NCBI GenBank assembly: GCA_002118135.1
Contig: BDIU01000182.1
Location: 140,988 to 204,987, forward strand
Length of the DNA: 64,000 nt
Direction: 5' to 3'
Origin: Trebouxia sp. TZW2008
Lineage: Eukaryota; Chlorophyta; Trebouxiophyceae; Trebouxiales; Trebouxiaceae
This document shows positions 1 to 12,900 of this stretch, piece by piece. The translations under genes were made by a program, and so were the position numbers. The stretch's first letter is position 1; every line of letters starts with the position of its first letter. Under the pieces are notes generated by a model. It saw only the letters and a program-made list of their open reading frames with translations, had not been told where the DNA came from and ran no database searches.

Positions 1-102
1 TGCCTGCAGATTGCCGGTTATGTTCCCCAACAGATTGCAACTCACTTCCATCACTTGCAGAGTGTGTGCTCAGTACGACTGACTGTTGTGCAGGTCAACA
101 GC

Positions 103-1659
103 ATGGCTTATGCCAGCACAGCTCTAGCTGTGACAATTTTCAGCTTGTGGGCAGCTGCCTGCCGTGCAGCCTTTTCAGGCCCCTCAGCAACATCATACTC
201 CTTTCCCGCCAACAAAATGGGCCTAGATGATCAAAACTTTGTTCTCACTGAGAACTTGGATCCAGCCACCATAGCAGCGCGTAACGTGAAGCTGCAGAGT
301 GACATGGCACCCTCAGTCCACCGCTACAACATGTTCTGGTCATCCTTTGAGTCATCGCCAACACCCTCATCTGATCAACCCATCAGCTGCGATGGGGGGT
401 ACGTCCAAGTCCCTGCAGACCCCTCTGGGCTGAAGGTCAACGGCGGCAAGTACAACAGATACCGCTGCATCAGCTATGGCATGCAAGTACTCACCCAGGA
501 ACTTCTCCAAGCAGATGCAGCAATTGGGTGGGAGTCTGCAGCTATCATTTGGTGCGCACCCCCGTACGCTAGGGACCCCGGGTGCATGGGTCAGCCCGAG
601 GTTGCCAGCGAGAGCGCGCCTGACAACTACACAGACACCTACGCCAATTTCAGCATCACACAGTCAGCAGTCTCAGCTGTTGTAGCAGCCACTTTGCCTG
701 TCCTGATTGAGCCTCCTCAGGTCCTGGAGAACAGCACTCAAGGCAACGTTGCAAGCGAGTCAGCTCTGGACAGCTCCGGCTGCAGTTGCGTTCCCGCAGA
801 TGCCTACATGCCAGACTTCCAAGACTACATTGCATACCTGAGTGAGGAGGTCAACAGCGGATCAGCGCGCTTCGCCCACTACATCATCTGGAATGAGTGT
901 GCTAACTCATACTGGACAGACATCTCACCTCGCATTGATGTTACTCAGCCAGTCACTGCTCAGGGCCAGCAGACCTGGGTCAATGTGTACGCTAACATGA
1001 TCAAGCTAACTCAGGAAGTTGTGCAGCAGCCAGCCTTGGTGTACGTCAGCACAGACAGATGGTGGGGCGTTCCCCCAGCCCTGACTGACTGGCACATCGG
1101 CAGAGCCCACATGGGCACCCAAAACCTGCTGCTGGGGTTGTGGGGAGCTCTGGGCATTGAGACTGAGTGGAGTCTGGCTCTGCATGTCTACGGTGGCATC
1201 GACTCCATGGAGATGAACGGTGAAAACGGCATTGTGAATGCCTACGGCTGGCCCACTGTCTACATTGTGGCTGCTTGGCAGCTGCAACAGCTGCAGTCTG
1301 CCATTGCAAACACACCCGGCACACAGTACACTGTTGACAACGCCCCTCAGAGGATCCTTGCTGCAAGCGAGCAGGGTTGGCAAGCAAGCCAGACTGATGA
1401 GCCAACAAGGGCAAAGTACTTGTGCCAAGGCTTTGACTACGGCAACAAGGTTGGCCAGTTGGCCTGGATTTCATGGTTTGACTTCCAGTTGAGCAGCACT
1501 CCTGATGACTGGAGTTTGGTGTTGGGTGGCATTGACCCTGACCTAGACAATGGACAGAGCTCACTAGAGTACCAGGCTATGATTGCATCCAATCCTGGCA
1601 AGTGGGGGGTTGACGCTAGCAACTACTGCTGTGTCAATGCGCAAGTGGGCTGCCCATGA
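103..1659 (+). CDS. Secreted glycoside-hydrolase-like protein (DUF5722-type TIM barrel)
   Basis: One uninterrupted frame of 518 codons. An in-frame TTG at 55 extends it, but the ATG at 103 is preferred because it is followed at once by a typical signal peptide: a hydrophobic run after MAYAST, with cleavage likely after the CRA near residue 22. The mature part resembles DUF5722 proteins, which look like clan-A TIM-barrel glycosidases. A WNE motif (Glu near residue 265) sits where the acid/base would be, and a SEQGW motif (Glu near residue 423) where the nucleophile would be. Nine NxS/T-type sites and several Cys fit export. A CAG at 92-94 just before the start could be an acceptor for a 5' leader exon left of the window. 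The family call rests on remembered motifs; a polysaccharide substrate is inference. Confidence 0.7.
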   Translation: MAYASTALAVTIFSLWAAACRAAFSGPSATSYSFPANKMGLDDQNFVLTENLDPATIAARNVKLQSDMAPSVHRYNMFWSSFESSPTPSSDQPISCDGGYVQVPADPSGLKVNGGKYNRYRCISYGMQVLTQELLQADAAIGWESAAIIWCAPPYARDPGCMGQPEVASESAPDNYTDTYANFSITQSAVSAVVAATLPVLIEPPQVLENSTQGNVASESALDSSGCSCVPADAYMPDFQDYIAYLSEEVNSGSARFAHYIIWNECANSYWTDISPRIDVTQPVTAQGQQTWVNVYANMIKLTQEVVQQPALVYVSTDRWWGVPPALTDWHIGRAHMGTQNLLLGLWGALGIETEWSLALHVYGGIDSMEMNGENGIVNAYGWPTVYIVAAWQLQQLQSAIANTPGTQYTVDNAPQRILAASEQGWQASQTDEPTRAKYLCQGFDYGNKVGQLAWISWFDFQLSSTPDDWSLVLGGIDPDLDNGQSSLEYQAMIASNPGKWGVDASNYCCVNAQVGCP

Positions 1660-2089
1660 GCATCATGACTGTGCTTGTTAGTGGTTTTCTTGTTTTGTTT
1701 GCCGATGTTATGCAATTTTGCTAATGTAGCCACTCTGTTTGTTGATTTAAGATATCTGCAAAGCTGTTTTGGGCCTTACGATAGCTTTTGGCATAGCACT
1801 GTCTTGATCCTGCTGCTGAAGTGACTGTTCAAGCCAGCTTTTCATTCCTTTCTTCACAGTCTTAGCTCGCATATGTTCATTGCTGCTGAAATGCTTGCAA
1901 TTAGCTGTGAGCATTTGGTAACATATTATCTGCCATTCATCCTACATACGCTATCTCATTGTGCATATCACTTGCTGCATGGCAATATTCCCAGGCCCTA
2001 ATGCTGCCAAACTGACTTGAGCGCGGTCTGGCTTGAACAAATGCTGTGAGGGTACCGATTGACAATTTTTGCAGCTTGCAGAGCATGCC
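1660..2089. other. Intergenic spacer and 3' UTR
   Basis: T-rich sequence following the glycosidase-like gene. I see no coding exon, RNA gene or clear repeat. It is probably the 3' UTR of the upstream gene plus the promoter of the tentative gene that follows. Confidence 0.4.
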
Positions 2090-3282
2090 ATGCATGAGCC
2101 ACATCAGCTCAAGACTGCTTTTGAAGTGTCAGCAGATTTCCAGTACAAGTGTGTTTTGTACATTGATGCAGTTTCATCAGTGTTGAGTTGCATGCAACAT
2201 CAAGGGTCATGCATGCAAAAGCAGTATGCAAGGAGCAATGACTGCAGATTCCAAGACTTCAAAGATACAAACTTGAGTTGCTGGCGCAACTACAAAGTCA
2301 AATTGCAGAACGCACGCCAGTCTGTACGAAAGAACACGCTGCTCTACAGTTGACGGGCCTGAGCTCGCCATCGCACGCGCTCGTGTGAAGCTTCTAAGTC
2401 AAGCATGCACACAGCCATATGCTGTTTGCCACCAGAGAAAACGGACTTGCGATAGACCGGTGTCGTTCAAGGCATGCTTCCAAGCCAAACTGATGAGCAG
2501 GCAAGCCTTGCAGTGCCGACGCACAATCGTTGCGGCTGCTCAAACAGAAAGCTTGCTCACATGCAGCACCTTGGCCTCAGTGCTGCGCAGTTGCCAAGCA
2601 CTGTGAGAGTCGTATGGATTGCTGGACGTGTGCAATGCAGCTTCTGTTCGCACATCCTGCATCTATCAGCAACAACAGTGTACTGAGCTTGTTTTGTCTG
2701 TGTTTGCTGTAGACGCTGCAGCGCTACAAAGAGGCACTGAAACTCGGACAGCGAGCTCTTGAGGTTGAGAGAAGGCAAGCAAAGCCTCTGCCGCACATCT
2801 TTGGCTCCGCTGCCTACATACAGGACCCTCATGCTGGTCTGGGGTCTTTGCCATGCTTTGAGAGCAATGGTGTTGCAAACACTGCAACAGAGCATACGGC
2901 TCCAGTAACAGCAAGAGAGACAGCAGCTGAACAAGCGCAACCAGCTCAGCAGTCACAGCAAGCTACTGCAGCTGAATCTACTGAGCTAGAAGAAGCTCCA
3001 TACCAGCCACAGAACTTCAAAGCAATGCTTGAAGCTGCATTGCGAGGCAAAACACTCAGTCTGTCAAATCTAGATCCCCCACCCAAGCTGTCAAGCGCTG
3101 AGCAACATGAATCTTCAGCACAACTTAGCAACAGCAGCAGAGATAGGGTTCAACGGGAAGCAGCTGACATGCATGCCTCCAGCAGTGAGCAGCGCCAAGA
3201 CACACATGCAGCAACAGATCAGCCACATGTGCTTGCTTGGCTTGAAAAAGGGCGCAGTTTGTTTGACGAAGATGATGAGTGA
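2090..3282 (+). CDS. Tentative gene of unknown function
   Basis: A three-exon model. The last exon (2713-3282, acceptor TAG at 2710-2712) is the best supported. It has 189 codons before a TGA and encodes a charged start with a PLPHIF segment, then a low-complexity Ala/Gln/Ser/Glu-rich tail ending in an acidic FDEDDE. A middle exon 2248-2382 joins in phase 0 and begins IPRLQRYK, which resembles TLQRYK at the start of the last exon. The first exon, from the ATG at 2090, has no convincing donor (a weak one lies near 2157). I recognise no family. The third exon probably belongs to a real gene; the start and first exon are guesses. Confidence 0.35.
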
Positions 3283-3989
3283 TCACACTCACAGATTGAT
3301 TTAGATAAACCTGTAAATTTGTATGTCAAGCAGTTCCTGGACATGACATGTGGCACCAATGTGTCCTATCATATCACAACCCAGTTGAAAAATAAGTACG
3401 TTTTCAGTGTTAGTGCTATATGTATGGCATGCATGCCACAGCAGATCCAGCAGGAAGCTTCTTTGCAATTTAGTATGATCAGCAAAGTGATGGCTTGAGC
3501 AGCTGTTCTACAGCTGACTGCCTTTAACAGTTTTGTGGGATGCATCATCAAGTCAAGATTTTGATGCACATGTATGAGGCTGCAGTCGTTCCCGCTCATT
3601 GCATTGCCAATGAGTAGGCTGTTACATGGGATGCTGGCCAACGCAAGCAATGTATTGATTACTGCAGCTTAAGTTGATGAGAAGCATAAGATGCAGCTTC
3701 AAAAGCGTTTTGGCTACCCCAGCCTAGACAGTCGATGCGAGAATATATTGCTACGCTTTTGATGTTCATCAGTGCCATTGTGCCCACAGCAGACACGTGA
3801 TTAAAGCCACAGACTAAGTGGTTGATACCATGTGCGCTCTACAGCTAATCCACAGAATTTCAGGCGCTCAGACATTTCAAAAGCAATGCAGAAGCGAATG
3901 GTACAACACTGGTCAAGCACGGGAACAGCCTGCTTGCCATGAGCAGAATCATCAAACAAGCACTCACACAACCAAATAGAAGCACACAC
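3283..3989. other. Convergent 3' spacer
   Basis: Lies between the stop codons of two converging genes. No coding exon or repeat was seen; it most likely holds both 3' UTRs. Confidence 0.4.
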
Positions 3990-6900
3990 TCATTTGATGA
4001 TACGTCTCAGCTCCCAGTCTCCTTCACCATCTAGCAAACGAAGTTCTGCATCATGGTACTTGACCAGTGCCAGTCGCTGCGTGATGGTGACTAGAGTGAT
4101 GCCTAACTCTGCTGCATATTGGTACAAGTTCTCCTCGACATCTACACTAGTGGCATTGGTGCACTCATCAAGGACGCCAAAAGCTGGGCGATGGAAGAAG
4201 AGCCTTGCCATGCCTATGCGCTGCTGCTCTCCTGCAACAACACACATCACATCCTTATGGCACTAGACTCACAGCAGTGTTGTCAGGAGTCACAGCAAAA
4301 CTGGAAAGGACAACTGGCAGAAGGCAGCAGGCAACTTGATTGCGGGTGCAGGTGAGCTGAAGGCTTGTGCCTTTGGACAGCTTGAATCAACAGACCGCAG
4401 GCAGCACCCAAAACTGTTTGCGCTCCGACGACGTGCCTTTTGCAACAAGAAGCAAAACTACTTGTTACACCAGGAGCATGGCGGTGTCCAGTGCAAGAGT
4501 TTTCTACCCCGCTCAAGCAGTCATTGCAAAAAGCCATTGAAAGTTGCTCCTGAACAGACACAGCGTGCATCTAACCGTACACAAGGCAGCTCAACTGTGA
4601 AACAACATCATCACATACCTAGGGAGAGGGTCTCGCCCCACTCGGTGACAGCACCCCAGCCGCCCTCCCGAGTCACGAGGTAGGACAACCGTACTGCCTC
4701 CATCAGCTCATCTAGGGCGTGCTCTAGGGCCTTGCGGCTGTCCTCAGTCACCTCATCACCCAAAGCCAACTTTGCAATGGCATCCGCAGTGCTCAGTGGG
4801 TAGATCACCTGCACATAACAAAGTGGTCTGTGGCAGCTATAAGACAGGTAATCAACTATCATGCATGAGCTTTGCAGAGGGTTGAGCCGCGCTGAGCTGA
4901 GCTGGTGCGCCGCCTGCAGGTTCAAGGCTGCTTTGTTTCAAGTGTTCAGCGTACATGTCAGATGGATTGGATAAGTGCTGTGCTCTTAGCCCTTGTGGCT
5001 ACCCTCAGTCAATTCATTGCCCAAAGTCAGCTTTGCAATGGCATCTGCTGTGCCTGGTGGTTAAATTGTCTGCACATGAAGCTGGCACTTTTGCACCTGA
5101 CTGGCGTTTGTGTCAGGCCATTTGTGATGCATACATGACTTGTATGGGGATGATATGACCCTTCGCAGCAACCTGTGCAGCACTCGTACCTGCCTCTGAA
5201 GGCAGTGAACGCGTGTGTAAGGTTTCTGGTGCACATTGAAGATGTTACAGGACAATCAGGTTCCACTGCAGAACCTATACCTGCTCTCTGAGGCTGCCAA
5301 TGGTTGTGTGAAATTTCTGAGGCACGCATAAGATGTCAAAAGTACAGCAGAGTTGCCCCTGCAGAATCATTGCCTGCTCTCTGCTGCTGATGACTGGCTC
5401 AAACATAAAAGATGTTGGAGTGACAGCAACATTTGCTGTGCAGAAGTTGTACCTGCTCTCTGAGGCTGCCAATGGTTGTGTAGGGTTTCTGGGGCACATA
5501 GAAGATGTCTGAGGACAACAGGGCATCTGCATCACCACCAGGTTTGCTAATATGGCCCTCAGTCAGGGGCCATAGCCCTCCTAGTAGCCTGAATAGGCTA
5601 CTTTTGCCTGAGCCGTTGGGGCCTGTCACCAATATGCTGCTTCCAGGCGATACCTGCAGGCATGCAACTTGACTTGTCCACCAGCATTACCATCATGATG
5701 TGTCCATGCCCATGAAAGACAGCTTGTTCATATCCTGCAGAGTAAAATGCGAGCAGTTGTACACAAACGATAGTAAAAATAAGCATTTCTCTGCTGTGTG
5801 TGTAGGCCTGTTCATGCAGCACAAACACTGCAAAAGGAAAACCCTTCTGGCAGCTGGGATGGAACCAAGTACCTGAAAAGAGAGCTGCCTTGCCAGCAGC
5901 TTGCCAGAGGGGGCGATGACATTGACCCGGTCAAACTGGATCCCCCTGGATGGGGAGGAGGGAGAGCGCGGGGAGGAGGGTAGGCGCTTTAGACTGCCGC
6001 AGCGTTGCAGCCGCTGGGACTTGCTCATTACCTCCAGCATCTCAGAAACCCTGCATTTGCAATGGCCGATTTGTTCTGTTTGCTGTTGAAGCCTGTCAGA
6101 CATGCTGACGATGCACACCACCAATACACTCAATACATGATCAGTCCATGATCAATCCATGATGCCAGTCAAACAACTGACTGTGCACAGTCAATGCAAA
6201 AGCGATGGTCAATACTTGTGCATGACAGCAATCACGCCAACATTGGGCGGACGCTTTCAGCATTGGTCAATTGCTAAGCATTTACATGTGCTGCAAAGCA
6301 ATGCATAGATTCAATCACTGATGCAATTGCTGATTTAGTCACCGATGTGCAATGCCATGCTGTGCTCATGCATATGCTGCGTGCGTGACATGGGCATGGT
6401 AAGCATGCCAGATCTAGATGTTTGTCTCGAGAGCTTGCATTTGCCACGCTTTACCAAAACCACACACCTGATGATGCCACCAGACAGCTCTGCAAAGCGC
6501 TTGTTCAAGGCCAGCAGCTCCCCAAAGGCTGTGAAGCAGTTGCTCACCACTGACGCCAGGTAGCGCATGTTGTGCACTAGCAGCCCCTGCAGTGCAAGCA
6601 GCAGCCTCAGCATGCAATATGCCATGCACAAATCAGCAGTGAATGCAGCACTTGATGATCAGCGGAGCATCAACATATTGCTGTAAGAGCAGCAAAAGTA
6701 TCCATAAAGGCAAGATACAAATCACAGCAAAGGTTTTGGTAACATAAGCCAGAGCGTACTGGCCTTTGCAATGTCGAGATCATGGCATGCAAGTGCGTCA
6801 ATGTCTGTCTGCCGTCAAGCCACGGCATACTGAAGAGGGACGCAGCAATCAAGCCAGGAAACCAAGCTTGGCAAGATGCACAAGTCACACACAGTTTTGT

Positions 6901-9900
6901 GGCCTGTGGTCATTCAAGACATTGCCCGTCAAATGTTGCAGGGGCTTCTGGCAGAGGCATACAAGCAAGAGCAGCCACACAGTAAGCACTTGCCTGTGCA
7001 ACAGGGTCGGTGGCAACCTGCCCCTGGTCCAGAGCATACATCAAGGTCAGCACCCAGGTCACGTTGAAAGGCAGTTGCTTCGTGAAGAAGTCGTCAGCCA
7101 CCGAATGCAGCCACTTGATGTTGGCGACGTGGCGCAGGTGCTTGACGAGGCGGTCGAAGTAGGCCGCTACGGTGCGGCCTTCGCGGGGGCCACCGCCGAA
7201 GAAGGCAATGGACTCGGCGTGCGTCCTCAGGCGGGTGTGAATGTTCCTGCACAGAGACAGGGCATGAAACATGGGTGTTTGTGCTTGACTGGCAATGTCC
7301 TCAGGCAGGCATACGGAAGCATGCCGCCAGGCAGTAGGGGGACTTTGTCAACACCAACAAAATGCCTATCAGTCAGAGCATTACAGATACCCTGCAAGCC
7401 TGTAAGTGTGACAATGACTTATGGTTGATACCAGGTGCCGCTGACATGCCAGGAATGACCAGCTTTGAGCAGGCAACACATCTGAATGCCCCTTCCAGAT
7501 GGTACTCAGTGTTGGCCATCAGGCCAAAGTAAGGGAAGACCGCTCAAGACAGGTAACATCTGGTCTTTGTGAGCGTGCCAAGTTTGTGGTAGACTAGCTG
7601 GGGACATGTGACACACCTGAATGCCCCTTCCAGACGGTACTCAGTGTTGGCCAAAAGGCCAAAGTCAGGAGTGACCAGCTTGAGGCAGGCAAAGCCCGCC
7701 AGACTGTACAGGTACAGGAAGGCCATTCCTCTTCGGCCTGTGAGCCGCCACAGCTGCCAGCTGAACCATGTGATGTCCACCACTGGTTTCACCTGTGTTG
7801 CACAGACAGGTTGAGTGATTTGGCATCAGAGGAAACGTGAATACTATTAACTGAGTCAAGAGACAGTGACGCTGTATCATCTTGTTCAGCAAAGGCAGAC
7901 TGCTCTGGACAAAATACAATGCAAGCAGTAATTGAAGAACTGCGATTGGCACTGAATGAGCGACAGCAGGATGAATAAGCAACAGCAGGAGGACGGACCA
8001 TGGTAGGGATGAGCTCTGCCAGGTCAGTGCACAGGCGATCCACGTCTCTCGTCAACCGCTGGTCCACATCCTGCATCCCTGCATTCATCCAGATTATGAA
8101 GTCAGCAATTAATTGACCATACTGCAGACCTGAACAGCGCAGACTTGATGCAAGGCTAGCATTCATCTGCGCTCTGATTGCGGTCATGATGAATGTTGGG
8201 TCATGCAAGATTAGCATTGTTTTGCTTGACCAGATAACCAGGTTCATGGGATATGTGTGCAGCATAGACCTGGCGTTGCTGACAAGTGGGAAGCTGCCCC
8301 ACTGCATTGTGTTGCCTTCCCAAGCATTGAAGTACAAGCTGACTGTGACGCATCCACACTTGGTGCATGAGTTGCTGAAGCCCAGATGCCCAAACGCCAG
8401 AATATACTGTCTTGATGTCAACCACTGTGCGCTGAAAGCTGTTTGTGAGAGGTGCTGAAACGGTGCTGAAGCCCACTTGCACTCTTGCTGACTGTATGCA
8501 GCAGTGTTTGTACTGCTAACACCTTGTTCAGCCAATGATACAGCTCAACTAGACTTCATGCACGTTGCAAGGGCGAACAGTATCTGCAAATTGTGAGGTG
8601 CTGTAGAAAGTGAGATTCCTGCAGTAGCTGCATTGAACAGCATTTGCAAATGCTGCCATACACCTAGCTTGACAAACAGCCCAGGCCAATCATGCAGACT
8701 GCAATCACTATAATCACGCGCACCATGTCAGCAGGAGCAAGACCTGCTAGTTGGGAGGTGCTGCAGAAGGTGAGGTCCTTGAAGTAGCGGCTATGGGCTG
8801 TGGTCAGCACTTGCAAATGCTGCCTGAGCCTTATTCAACACGCAACTCAGTTCAGTTATGCAGTCAAGAAACAATGGTTCACTGTCTGCAAAGAACAGTA
8901 CCTGCTAGTTGAGAGGTGCTGTAGAAGGTGAGGTCCTTAAAGTAGCGGCTGTGGGCAGCAGCTGTCAGCCTGCGACGCCATGTCATGGCCAAGGCATCTG
9001 CAACGTGCCTTAGGCTAGGCGCCAGGATGGCTGAGGCGGCTGACTGAAGAACTGAGACCCCTGTCAGGCGGATGAAGGCTGCCCGATCCTGCCTGATAAC
9101 CAGCTGTACAGTTCGCCCGTTAAGACTGGCTATCCTGTCCTGCAGAAGTGTTCTGAGCAGGACCACAATGCCAATGGTGCCCACTTGCACCAGCTGCTCT
9201 TGGGCTCTTTTGCCTGCCAGCTCATGTGCAACACAAGACCAGCGCTGCCACGAAGACTGCAGAGCATTGGGCCTGAGGTTGGCCTTTGGGGGGATGACCC
9301 TGTCCTGTCTGTTGGGATCAGCGGGGGGCGCCCGGCCTATGACCTCCTCCCTGACTGCTGATGACTCACGCAGGATGCCCTCCAGATTATTGCTGCCTGC
9401 GCTGCTGGTGCTGTGCCGCATCATTGCCTGCATGCATGCAACCACGAATGTGACTCAATTGACTATGGGCAATCGCCAGCACCTCTGGCCTGCTTCTTAG
9501 GGTTGACACAGAACACAGTGCCGTTGCACGCTGTTACCGAAGACATGCAGTGAACAACACATGACATGTATGCAGCAGGAGGTGCGGCTCCTGCAGCAGT
9601 TGCCTCCAATTCATATCAATTGTTGCCACCTTACGCCAATTCAGAACAGCCATACTTGCAGCCTGCCAAAGGTCAGGAAAACCCCAGAAACAGCTGGAAA
9701 TACACACTGCAACAGGACCAGCATGACTGCTCTCACAAGGCAATGGCACATTAAGCTTACCCGCATGCCTTGCAGCACCGCAGCAGCATCCTTGCCGCGA
9801 GCCTTCTTTACAGTGCCCTCCCCATTGCTGCCGCCAGCAGCCCCACCATGCTCAGAAACTGCCTCCTCAGTGAAGCTGCCAGTGGCCCCTTCATGAATCG

Positions 9901-12900
9901 ACCAGCCACCTTCGCCGTCAAGGGCTAATACTAGGTCATGGAAGGCCACTAGGGCTGGGCGATGACTGATGGTGATGCAGGTGCAGCCTAGCTCCTTGAC
10001 CTTGCTGCAGAAGCGCTCCTCCATGTCCACCTGACAGTAGACGGGCATGTAAGGCTCCTGTGCTTCTATCATGTGAAGCTCAACGAGACCATTTTTGCGT
10101 GGTGATGTTGGCACAGACACTCCTGACATAGTAGCTTCATGGCTCACATGCCTGCTGATGCTGCTGCAGCAGCTTTAATTTGATAGACATGTTCAGCTGG
10201 CTGATCATTTGATTGATAGGTTGGCCAGTTGATTGATTTTTGATCAGTTACTTACTTGTCAAATTGACAATTGCACCCTGAACAATAACTTGTGTGTTGA
10301 CTGCGCCTGTGTCTCTGTCCTGCTGTTTTCCACGCAAACAGGAGGCAATGTATCAATTCTGCCAAGGAGCGATTCACTGTGACATTGTCACTACACATAG
10401 CACAACAGGCAAGTTTTGGCCTGTGACACAAAAACAGGACATGCTTCCCTAGACAGCTTGCAGCATCATGTGAGTGATGTACATACAGACTTCAGGTGAC
10501 TTTGCTACTTGCACAAGCAGAAACTTTTGTGATGCAAAGGAACAACTCACTGTGACACCACTCGTGCACTCATCCAGGATGGCAAACTTGGGCTTGTGGT
10601 AGAAGAGCCTGGCCATGCCCAGGCGCTGCTGCTCCCCCAGGCTGAGCAGGTCCCCCCAATTGAGCTGTTCTGCAGAGCTCTCCTCCCGTTCCACCAAGTA
10701 CTCCAGGTCCACCTCACGTAACAGCTCCCGCAACCGAGCCCCATCAATGGCATCTTTTTCTGCCAGCTCTGTATACACAGTGAGGACTGACGTCAGCACA
10801 CAAGACAGCAAGAAAGTGTTGGTGTGAAGAGCTGAAGAACTCCCAGTTCAGCTGTTCTGCAGAGCCCTCCTCTTGGTTCACCAGGGACTCCAGGCCCACC
10901 TCACGTAACAGGTCCTGCAGCCGAGCGCCGTCAATGGCGTCCTCACCTGTCAACTCTGCATGCACGATGAGGCCTGACCTCACAGGACATCAGGGTGATA
11001 TCACACTTTTACTGTCAGGTTTGTTGTTTTTGAGGAACAAAGGATGGTGATTCTTTGGTACAACACAGCGCATGCAACTTTACTGAAGCGTACTGCACAA
11101 CAACTTCAAAATTAGCAGACAGGTCTCATGTAAGGCTGCACCTTGCATGGATTCCTGTGACTGAGATTATGTTTGTTGCATGCTATGAGATCATGCAAGG
11201 TTGCTGACTGACCTGGAGCTGTCAACAGGTATGTTTGTACTTCTTGCTGCTGACCATGCATATGCAAGAGTGCTGGCTGATCTCAGGCGGTCAAGGGGCA
11301 AATCACTTGCCCCTCAAAACTTCCCCAGGTGACAATCAGCCACTGTGGCCACAGAGTCATGCAAGACTGGTGGCTAACCTGAGACAGTCAAGGGGTAGAT
11401 CAGCTGCTCCTCAAGAGTCCCTAGGGTGACATAAGGCCGTTGCGGCACATAGAAGATGTCATGTGACAAGCCATCCCCTTCTGTCCCTCCTGGCTTGTGG
11501 ATTCTGCCCTTGGTCAAGGGCCACAGCCCTCCCAAAACTCTGAACAGGCTGCTTTTGCCTGAGCCGTTGGGGCCTGTGACCAACAGGTTGGTGCCAGCTG
11601 GCACGCTGAGGTTCAAATCTTTGACCAGCGTGGCGTCAGCGGGCGTGACCACCATTGCATCTTCAAAGGCAATTGCATTGTCTGAGGGCACAATGACTCC
11701 TGTTGGCTCAATCGCTCCTTCACGCTTCACTGCAGTACACCACAAACATGTGAAGCCTGAGTGCTGGAAGGACACAGCACATCTGTGACAACCCTGAAGA
11801 GCAATGCTGAACAAGATGATGACTCCTTGGTGCTTGGCTACAACAAATTTTGATAATGTAAACCCAGCATACAGCAACAACACACATCATCACAATACGG
11901 GACAGCAATGTTGGAACTGAAATGACAGCAGTGAACATAATTGGTGCTGCGGCTAATTTGGATGTCAACATGTTGCCAACAACATGAAAGAAGCGTACAT
12001 GACTATATTGCAAATGTCAATGTCCCCATAATGCCACAAAGCAAAGAGAACCAACAATACAGTCTACAACAGCCTGCAGTCAACAAGAGCCTGCACTTCA
12101 CAAGACATGTAGGCAAACGTACTCCCTGCGCTACTGGACAGACCCATCACAGTCCTCTGCATGTCTGTTATCTTGTTTGCATTTGCACTGAGCTTCAGCA
12201 GATGCGCCCATGGTGCCAAGAACATCTACAGAAGCAGCAACGATAATGCAGCTGATGACAACGTCACCATGAGGCCCAAAATAGCACTTGCCAAAAGATG
12301 TGAAGAAACTTACTCCCAGCGCTGCTTGAGAGACCCTTCACAGTCCTCTGCATGTCAGCTATCCTATCAGCATAGGCACTCAGCCTCATCAGCTTCCTTG
12401 AGGATGCACCCATGGTACCCAAAGCACCAAAGAGGTAGATGACCACACTAGTGTGGTAGCGCATGTTGCTCAGCATGTGGGCTCGGCCTTGCACGTTGTC
12501 CATGGGGCGCAAATGCTCACCAAAAAAAGGCCCAATGATCAGCACAACCGCCACTGTTGCGCCCAGATACTTCAGCACAAAGTCCTGCACAACAAACACA
12601 ATATGAATGACAAGGTGCAATGTTGCTCAGCACATGTGTCCAGCCTTGGACACTGCTCACGGGGTGCAGATGCTTACCAAAAAGTGGGCAAATGGTCAGC
12701 AAGACTGCCACAGTTGCACGAAGATACTTCAGCACAAATTTCTGCATGACAAGGCATGCAGGAATAGGTGGTGCCAGACAAGGGCCTGATGCTTAGAAAG
12801 GCCACATGATGAGAGCTATCGCCACTGTTACTCCATATACTTCAGCGGAAAGTCCTGCATGACAAGGCATACGCGCACTGGTGCTGCCCAAAGAAAGGAG

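Noticed and set aside
1006..1564. Long minus-strand open frames opposite the glycosidase-like gene
   Set aside because: Antisense shadows of a GC-balanced coding region; no start context or family.
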